The notes under the pieces were generated by a model. The model was not told the origin of the DNA. It saw only the letters and a list, made by a program, of their open reading frames with translations, and ran no database searches. Positions 1 through 4,149 of a DNA stretch of 5,638 bases are shown here, in pieces (position 1 is the first letter of the stretch; each line of letters starts with the position of its first letter). The translations under genes and the position numbers were made by a program. Origin of the DNA: Bacteroidota bacterium (lineage in GTDB: Bacteria; Bacteroidota; Bacteroidia; Bacteroidales; PXBB01); assembly GCA_022708385.1 (NCBI GenBank), contig JAKIYU010000180.1:1-5638 (forward strand), given 5' to 3'.

Positions 1-145
1 TACTCTCTATTCCATCCACCTTGCCAATTGTATGAATTGTCTTGTGTCGTGTCTTGTTCCCTATTCGGTAACTCTCACAAAGCTTATAATACCGGTATGT
101 CTTTCCGGTCGTTTTATCTTTTTTATCGGCTGCTTTTAAAAACAT
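1..145 (-). CDS. IS1634/IS4-like transposase, N-terminal fragment (runs off the left edge)
   Basis: The minus strand is open from an ATG at 145 to the left edge, giving 48 complete codons. The protein begins MFLKAADKKDKTTGKTY and continues with YYKLCESYRIGNKTRHKTI and HTIGKVDGIES. An aromatic pair followed by a '(L/V)xESYR.g.K.R.kTI..lGk.d' pattern is how transposases of the IS1634 group (IS4 superfamily, DDE type) usually begin. The DDE catalytic core would lie outside the window. Such enzymes cut and rejoin the ends of their own element. The ATG is supported by a -7/-33 promoter pair immediately upstream (150-181). The plus-strand reading of the same bases (28-219) has no recognisable features and is taken as a shadow. 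The family call rests on a short N-terminus from memory, and whether the rest of the gene is intact cannot be seen. Confidence 0.72.
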   Translation of the reverse strand, partial: MFLKAADKKDKTTGKTYRYYKLCESYRIGNKTRHKTIHTIGKVDGIES

Positions 146-149
146 GTGG

Positions 150-181
150 CAAAGATAATACAAAAAAATATAATAAACAAA
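150..181 (-). promoter_or_regulatory. Bacteroidota-type promoter of the transposase gene, probably leaderless
   Basis: Read on the minus strand, TTTG (181-178) is followed after 20 nt by TATCTTTG (157-150). This matches the Bacteroidota primary sigma factor consensus of a -33 TTTG and a -7 TAnnTTTG. The -7 element ends only 4 nt before the ATG at 145. Transcription should therefore begin at or within a base or two of the start codon, giving an mRNA with no leader. The match and spacing are seen in the sequence; leaderless initiation is inferred. Confidence 0.6.
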
Positions 182-212
182 TATGTATGTCATTTTCTGG
201 GACTACATATTT
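179..212. repeat. Perfect 9-bp inverted repeat (hairpin) upstream of the transposase
   Basis: AAATATGTA at 179-187 and TACATATTT at 204-212 are exact reverse complements separated by 16 nt. The left arm overlaps the -33 box of the transposase promoter (178-181). It could be a terminal or subterminal feature of the IS, an operator, or a structure that limits impinging transcription from outside. No U-rich tract follows that would make it a clear intrinsic terminator. Confidence 0.5.
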
Positions 213-376
213 AGCCTAAAATCATATCATATTGATATTGAGCATTATACGATTTATATGTAAGAAAAAATTAAAGAAAAATTGAAAAAATTATCCTTTT
301 TTCTGGTAATTATGCTCAAGTTGGGTTAAAACAAGGAAATGCAGCTTAATGTATAAAGATTTTAAAAATATGGAGT
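213..376. other. AT-rich intergenic stretch with no identified gene
   Basis: This stretch lies between the presumed IS end and the first recognisable codon of the broken four-helix-bundle gene. It contains A-rich runs (about 261-292) and no open frame with a recognisable product, no strong TAnnTTTG promoter and no convincing RNA structure. An ATG at 349 opens a 13-codon frame that is out of phase with the downstream homology and is not considered the start. Confidence 0.5.
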
Positions 377-703
377 ATGAAAAAGGATGATATAGTTAGG
401 GATAAGAGTTTTGCTTTTGCAGTGAGGGTTGTGAATGTTTTATAAATATTTGCAACAGGAAAAGAAATAGTATGTTTTTTCGAATCAGTTGTTACGGTCG
501 GGGACATCAGTGAGTGCAAACATTGAAGAGCGTATTGGCGGAAATTCATACAAGGAAGCACGTGAAACTATTTATTGGCAAAAACTCTTGCAAGCCACTG
601 ATTATTTAACCGAAACAGAAACCAAATTTTGATAGACGATGCAGAAGAATTATGCAAAATTCTCGGGAAAATCCAATTAACCCTAAAATCAAGCAATTCT
701 TAA
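377..703 (+). pseudogene. Broken four-helix-bundle protein gene (23S rRNA intervening-sequence protein, S23/IVP family)
   Basis: Three pieces in alternating frames rebuild one family member. Codons 377-439 read MKKDDIVRDKSFAFAVRVVNV. Codons 441-629 read YKYLQQEKK, stop, YVFSNQLLRSGTSVSANIE, then ERIGGNSYKEARETIYWQKL and LQATDYLTETETKF. Codons 632-700 read IDDAEELCKILGKIQLTLKS, ending at TAA 701-703. Family landmarks are 'KSFAFAxRiVnlYkyL', 'LlRSGTSvgANIEE..GG', 'YKEArET.YWl.lL' and 'eelx.iL'. The lesions are: an extra T at about 440; TAG at 468-470 where Glu is usual; a lost T in the run at 627-630; and a direct join of GGNS to YKEARET that omits about 10-12 residues normally present (the 'xDFlaKmsIA' stretch). 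S23 proteins are small helical bundles of about 115-130 residues, related in fold to the Avd protein of diversity-generating retroelements. Their cellular role is poorly known. The minus-strand frame at 346-561 is its shadow. Confidence 0.82.
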
Positions 704-749
704 TTTTGAATTCATAATTGATAAAAAACAGTTATTGAACTAAAATCCC

Positions 750-777
750 GTAATTCGTAATTTATAATTTGTAATTT
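750..777. repeat. Four tandem 7-bp AT-rich units before the nuclease gene
   Basis: The sequence reads GTAATTC (750-756), GTAATTT (757-763), ATAATTT (764-770) and GTAATTT (771-777), with a looser continuation through TTTAATT (778-784). A weaker heptameric phase can be read just after the upstream pseudogene (701-728: TAATTTT, GAATTCA, TAATTGA, TAAAAAA). The array sits directly upstream of the ATG at 794 and includes the likely promoter region. It may mark an insertion junction or simply be slipped-strand expansion of promoter DNA. Confidence 0.6.
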
Positions 778-779
778 TT

Positions 780-787
780 TAATTTTG
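780..787 (+). promoter_or_regulatory. Possible -7 element of the DUF1016 nuclease gene
   Basis: TAATTTTG at 780-787 fits the Bacteroidota -7 consensus TAnnTTTG and ends 6 nt before the ATG at 794, so transcripts would have almost no leader. A good -33 TTTG at the usual distance is missing. The nearest candidate is TTCG at 754-757, one mismatch at slightly long spacing. In DNA this AT-rich, a chance match is quite possible. Confidence 0.35.
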
Positions 788-793
788 TAAGGA

Positions 794-1810
794 ATGGCAA
801 AGAAAAACAATATGATTAAAACGGAAAGTAAGCTTTTTCAGGAGTTATCTCAACTTATTGAGCAAAGTAAGGCACAGGTTATTTCGTATGCTAACAGCGT
901 ATTAACGACCTTATTTTGGCAAGTGGGGAAAAGGATAAATGAGCATATCTTACAGAATAAGCGGGCAGAATACGGAAAACAAATTGTGCCGACACTTTCA
1001 GCACAATTGGAAAAAGCTTACGGTCGCAACTTTACAGAGAAAAATGTAAGAAGAATGATGCAGTTTGCTGAGCAATTTACAGATATTGAGATTGTCGTTA
1101 CAATGTCACGACAATTGACGTGGTCACATTTTTTAATACTAATTCCACTTAAATCACTTGAACAAAAAATGTTTTATGCTGAGTTATCAGCTAATGAAAG
1201 ATGGAGTGTTAGAGAATTAAGAAAACAAATTGAAACTAAAGCTTTTGAAAGAACAGAAATAGCAAACAATCAACTAATTAAATCCAACAATATTCCGGCA
1301 AACACATTAAAAGACCCTTATATTTTTGATTTCTTAGGATTAAAAAATGATTATGTTGAAAAGGATTTGGAGTCAGCAATTTTGCGAGAATTAGAACAAT
1401 TTATTCTGGAAATTGGCAAAGGATTCGCATTCGTAGAACGTCAAAAACGGATGATTATTGACGGTGAAGATTATCACCTTGACTTACTTTTTTATCATCG
1501 CAAACTTAAAAGACTTGTTGCCATAGATTTAAAAATAGGTAAATTTCAAGCAAAAGATAAAGGGCAGATGGAATTATACCTGAAGTGGCTCAATCGTTAC
1601 GAAAAACAAGAGGGAGAGGAAAATCCAATTGGGATTATTTTGTGTGCGGAAACCAGCCGTGAACAGGTAGAATTGCTTGAATTACATAAAGATGGAATAA
1701 TGGTAGCAGAATATTGGACAGAATTACCGCCCAAAAAAGAACTTGAAGCAAAACTTCATCAGGCATTAATTGAAGCGAGAGAAATTATTGAAAGACGAAA
1801 ACTACTTTAA
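794..1810 (+). CDS. DUF1016/YhcG-like PDDEXK nuclease-domain protein
   Basis: This intact gene encodes 338 residues, close to the usual YhcG-family length (about 340-375). The N-terminal DUF1016_N region (about 15-150) is helical and carries family signatures: 'LFWQVGKRI' (40-49), 'YGRNFTEKNVRRMMQFAEQF' (76-95), 'SRQLTWSHF' (105-113) and 'ERWSVRELRKQI' (135-146). The C-terminal PDDEXK nuclease fold (about 175-315) includes 'GKGFAFVERQKRM' (208-220), the probable metal-binding Asp in 'YHLDLLFYH' (D230), the D-x-K motif in 'AIDLKIGKF' (D245, K247), and Q258...Y262 of the 'GQMELYL' helix, so the active-site set appears complete. The ending is rich in Glu and Lys. YhcG proteins are soluble, often sit in or beside restriction-modification and other defence loci, and their substrate is not well established. 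The ATG at 794 is chosen because the homology begins soon after it; the next Met is codon 7. Both neighbours are pseudogenes, and no methylase or specificity subunit lies in the window. Confidence 0.9.
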   Translation: MAKKNNMIKTESKLFQELSQLIEQSKAQVISYANSVLTTLFWQVGKRINEHILQNKRAEYGKQIVPTLSAQLEKAYGRNFTEKNVRRMMQFAEQFTDIEIVVTMSRQLTWSHFLILIPLKSLEQKMFYAELSANERWSVRELRKQIETKAFERTEIANNQLIKSNNIPANTLKDPYIFDFLGLKNDYVEKDLESAILRELEQFILEIGKGFAFVERQKRMIIDGEDYHLDLLFYHRKLKRLVAIDLKIGKFQAKDKGQMELYLKWLNRYEKQEGEENPIGIILCAETSREQVELLELHKDGIMVAEYWTELPPKKELEAKLHQALIEAREIIERRKLL

Positions 1811-1818
1811 AATTGGTA

Positions 1819-2272
1819 GTGGAATATTTTGGCAATAAGACCTTTTAAAGCAAAACAAGACTGCTTTTCTTTGCAGTCGGTCAATCCCTGCTTCATGAGT
1901 TCTTAAATGCTTCTATTGGGCAATTTACAGCGCGAAGCGGGTGCTTGCATTAACAGTGGCTTTCATAGTCAGTTAGAGAAAGATGTATTGCATTATTTGC
2001 TTAAAGGGAACCAGCCAATCATTTTTGCTTTAGCTCGTGAATTAAAAGAAAGGATTGAACCGGAACTCTTAAAACCTTTAGAAGAAGGAAGAATGTTAAT
2101 CATCAGTCCTTTTGATAAGTCAGTAAAACGTGTAACCGAGCATACAGCCGAAATGAGAAATAAAATGATGATTAAACTTGCCGACAAAATTACTGTTGGT
2201 TACTCAAGCGAAGGAAGGAAATTGAATGCTCTGTTAAAAAATACAGCTAAAGAAATAATCATTATAACTTAA
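1819..2272 (+). pseudogene. Decayed SLOG/DprA-like Rossmann-fold protein gene
   Basis: The largest open piece (ATG 1907 to TAA 2270-2272, 121 codons) contains a DprA/SMF-like nucleotide-binding fold. It has 'SGFHSQLEKD' (residues 17-26, the Gly-rich loop), 'NQPIIFALAREL' (35-46), 'GRMLIISPFDKSVKRVTE' (61-78) and 'TAEMRNKMMIKLADKITVGY' (80-99, the 'RNR..i..LaD.v.v' motif). The missing N-terminus lies upstream in other frames. GTG 1819-1836 reads VEYFGN. From 1839 another frame reads DLLKQNKTAFLCSRSIPAS, stop TGA (1896-1898), VLKCFYWAI (to 1925). Homology then jumps to QREAGACI from 1928. Loss of one A near 1836-1838 and of one base at 1926-1927 would restore a single protein apart from the TGA. 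The family is SLOG-type, of uncertain function, distantly related to the DNA-processing protein DprA. The ATG at 1907 is probably not a native start, although a truncated product is possible. The 3' end overlaps the convergent gene by 11 nt. Confidence 0.75.
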
Positions 2273-3986
2273 TAATTACACCATTCCCCACTTGCCTGGT
2301 TTTGCCTGACATCACCACATGATATACACCGCCGGCCAGGGAATTGAGGTTTACTTCTGCAACGGCATTTCCAACAGGGATGACACTACGGTAAAAGACT
2401 ATCCTGCCTGTGGCATCAAAAATAGTTATACCGGAAATTTCTGCAGCATTTTTAATATGCAGGACATCCATAACAGGATTGGGATATAATTCAATTTTTA
2501 CATCAGAGGTGACTTGTACAGGCGCATTTAATAGGGTTTCAGTCCAAAGCCCTGTTCTGGTATTCGTGCCTTTATAGGTGCCCCACAGTACTTTACTTTT
2601 GCTGAAGGGTGTGTTCATTTCATACACATTAATATAAACCGAGTCGGGTTCCGTACCAAAATTCAGGCTGTAGGACAAAGCCACAAGGTCAGTCAGGGCA
2701 TCCCCGTTAACATCACCGATGCAGACACCGTTCATAAAGGTAAATCCTTTGGGTTTAAGCGGGAAACCCGAAAGTTCACCGGTTCCATCCATGTTGTAGG
2801 CATGTATAAAACCTTCGCCGTTGTTGTCTTTAAGGTTTGAACCGAAAATGATTTCAAAATTGTTGTCGTTGTCAATATCAGCTACAGAGGAGTAGCCTTC
2901 AAGCCCGCCGGATTTAACTATCGGAAAACCCGTTAGCATATTGCCGCTGTCGTCCCAGCCGTAAAGCATGTCGAGGGTGTCGGAACCTATTGGACGGCTC
3001 ATAAATATTTGCCATTGGTTATTAATCTTCACCACTGTGGGTGTGGAATAGGTCCAACTGCTGTTGGGTACGCCCACAGGCCATTGCTGATAAGGGGAAT
3101 TATCGTAATTCATTACATAAAACTGTGGCGCATCGCCATGGGTGGCGCCGGTAATCTCGAGTTTATTGTCTCCGTTAAAGTCGGCAAGCACCGGCGATTG
3201 GTAACTGTACGATTGGTTTGGGGCCGTTGTGAGTGGGAAACCCTGTTTGGGCTGACCGTTGAGGCCAAACACATATCTCGATTTTGTGGAACACACGACA
3301 ATATCCTTTTCACCATCCCCGTCCACATCGCCTACTGATGGTGTTACAGCGGGGATGCCATCGAGGGTAACCGGCCATGCAGCGCTGAAGGAACTGCCAT
3401 CGTATTTAAGGATATGTGTCTTTCCGGCAGGTGAAATTCTTTCGTTTACAATAATCTCCATTTTACCATCGTTATCGAGGTCAGACAGGGCAGGGGCGCA
3501 AATAATCCAATTGTTGTTAAAGCTGACAGGCCAGCCATTAAGGACATTACCCTGTTTATCGAAGACATAAATGCGTCCATTGGCAGGCTGCCCGCCTGTT
3601 ACCTGCACAATTTCGTCCTGCCCGTCGCCATTAACATCACCCACCGAAGGCGGGTAAATGGCCGTACCCGTAAGTGTCTGTTCCCAAAGCAAACCCTGGT
3701 ATGAACAGGCATAAATCTTACTGTCAGTTGCAAAGATGATATCCTCTGCATTGTCGTTGTTGACATCTGTAAGGGTCAGGTTGCGCATGTTTTTAAAACT
3801 TGGATTGGCAGGAAAAACTTTTGGGAAGCCGGTCATCTGAGGCATTTTATTCTCCATAGACACTTGTGTGCCGTTTATATACGATGTGCCCACCTGCATA
3901 TTGTCTTTTAAATAAGCTTTCTGCCATAGCTGTCCATGGGATTGGAGAAAAACTAAAAGGGAAAATATCATTACTATCTTATTCAT
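2262..3986 (-). CDS. Secreted FG-GAP/VCBS repeat protein with T9SS type A sorting domain
   Basis: This intact gene encodes 574 residues. The N-terminus (Lys3, then a hydrophobic stretch at 4-15, with likely cleavage near SHG-Q19) is a Sec signal peptide. At least seven Asp-rich Ca-binding loops of the FG-GAP/VCBS kind follow: DVNNDNAED (74-82), DVNGDGQDE (118-126), DLDNDGKME (169-177), DVDGDGEKD (220-228), DFNGDNKLE (269-277), DIDNDNNFE (370-378) and DVNGDALTD (425-433). They alternate with 'GFP' or 'GWP' strands, which suggests a seven-bladed beta-propeller. Residues 496-574 form a T9SS C-terminal sorting domain: 'KIELYPNPVMDVLHI', 'ITIFDATGRIV', 'VNLNSLAGGVYHVVM', ending VIIKL. The protein should cross the outer membrane through the type IX system and be anchored or released. 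The ligand and function are unknown; there is no catalytic motif. The start at 3986 is set by the signal peptide. Plus-strand frames at 3009-3338 and 3259-3570 are shadows. Confidence 0.93.
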   Translation of the reverse strand: MNKIVMIFSLLVFLQSHGQLWQKAYLKDNMQVGTSYINGTQVSMENKMPQMTGFPKVFPANPSFKNMRNLTLTDVNNDNAEDIIFATDSKIYACSYQGLLWEQTLTGTAIYPPSVGDVNGDGQDEIVQVTGGQPANGRIYVFDKQGNVLNGWPVSFNNNWIICAPALSDLDNDGKMEIIVNERISPAGKTHILKYDGSSFSAAWPVTLDGIPAVTPSVGDVDGDGEKDIVVCSTKSRYVFGLNGQPKQGFPLTTAPNQSYSYQSPVLADFNGDNKLEITGATHGDAPQFYVMNYDNSPYQQWPVGVPNSSWTYSTPTVVKINNQWQIFMSRPIGSDTLDMLYGWDDSGNMLTGFPIVKSGGLEGYSSVADIDNDNNFEIIFGSNLKDNNGEGFIHAYNMDGTGELSGFPLKPKGFTFMNGVCIGDVNGDALTDLVALSYSLNFGTEPDSVYINVYEMNTPFSKSKVLWGTYKGTNTRTGLWTETLLNAPVQVTSDVKIELYPNPVMDVLHIKNAAEISGITIFDATGRIVFYRSVIPVGNAVAEVNLNSLAGGVYHVVMSGKTRQVGNGVIIKL

Positions 3987-4007
3987 GGTAAACGGGGTTT
4001 TTTAAAA

Positions 4008-4015
4008 CAAAAATA
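4008..4015 (-). promoter_or_regulatory. Possible -7 element of the FG-GAP protein gene
   Basis: On the minus strand TATTTTTG (4015-4008) fits TAnnTTTG and lies 21 nt upstream of the ATG at 3986, which would give a short leader. No TTG or TTTG is found at the -33 distance, where the sequence is a run of A and T. Chance matches are likely in this composition. Confidence 0.3.
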
Positions 4016-4025
4016 AATTTTAAAT

Positions 4026-4039
4026 TTTTATATATAAAA
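4026..4039. repeat. 14-bp perfect AT palindrome in the divergent intergenic region
   Basis: TTTTATATATAAAA (4026-4039) is its own reverse complement and sits inside a tract made almost entirely of A and T (about 4004-4054), between the two divergent surface-protein genes. It could ease strand opening or bind a regulator. It could equally be a by-product of base composition. Confidence 0.35.
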
Positions 4040-4047
4040 TAAATTTT

Positions 4048-4055
4048 TAAATTTG
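4048..4055 (+). promoter_or_regulatory. Possible -7 element of the beta-propeller/Ig-like protein gene
   Basis: TAAATTTG (4048-4055) matches TAnnTTTG and would give a leader of nearly 90 nt before the ATG at 4150. No -33 TTG motif is visible at the expected spacing. Confidence is low because the surrounding DNA is almost pure A and T. Confidence 0.27.
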
Positions 4056-4149
4056 TCAATCCGAAATTAATTCTCATCGTTAATAAAAAAATAAAAATAG
4101 TCAAAAAAATAGCGTTTACCCTTATTAACAGCAATTCAAAATTTTTTTT

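Larger units (their letters stand above)
1..212 (-). mobile_element. End of an insertion sequence (IS1634/IS4-like), boundary unresolved
   Basis: The transposase start and its promoter put the upstream end of an insertion sequence to the right of 181. The exact terminus cannot be set because the other inverted repeat and the target duplication are outside the window. The end probably lies near 200-212. On the minus strand this edge begins around GTAGTCCCAGAAAATGAC (205-188), a candidate terminal repeat, but this is a guess from position only. The sequence to the right (213 onward) has no IS features. Confidence 0.42.
3987..4120. repeat. Motif CGTTTACC in the leaders of both divergent genes (8-bp inverted repeat)
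   Basis: GGTAAACG at 3987-3994 and CGTTTACC at 4113-4120 are exact reverse complements. Read along each gene's own strand, both leaders carry CGTTTACC. It touches the ATG of the minus-strand gene directly and ends 29 nt before the ATG of the plus-strand gene. These are among the few GC-bearing words in this AT-rich spacer. A shared regulatory or translational element is possible, but one 8-bp match in 163 nt may be chance. Confidence 0.35.

Noticed and set aside
28..219. Plus-strand open frame of 63 codons
   Set aside because: It lies opposite the transposase N-terminus and its promoter, has no recognisable motif, and the minus-strand reading gives a clear family match.
301..348. Possible coding remnant reading NYAQVGLKQGNAA before the S23 pseudogene
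   Set aside because: Only 13 residues ending at a stop, with no family I can name. It could be chance in AT-rich DNA.
346..561. Minus-strand open frame of 71 codons
   Set aside because: It overlaps the S23/IVP pseudogene, whose plus-strand reading in shifting frames carries the family motifs.
377..703. Diversity-generating retroelement, suggested by the Avd-like four-helix bundle
   Set aside because: No reverse transcriptase, no template/variable repeat pair and no C-type lectin target are present. The motifs fit the general S23/IVP family, not Avd specifically.
1993..2187. Minus-strand open frame inside the SLOG/DprA-like gene
   Set aside because: The plus strand encodes conserved motifs (GFHS, RNK..LAD) across the same interval, so this is a shadow.
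794..2272. A complete restriction-modification or other defence system
   Set aside because: Only one intact gene remains, and no methyltransferase, helicase, specificity subunit or sensor protein is visible in the window.
3009..3570. Two plus-strand frames and one minus-strand frame within the FG-GAP gene
   Set aside because: All lie inside the intact 574-residue protein, whose Asp-rich repeats are in the host frame; the alternative products look like random translation.
4020..4060. Intrinsic terminator in the AT-rich spacer
   Set aside because: The palindrome has no GC in its stem and lies between divergent gene starts, where a terminator is not expected.
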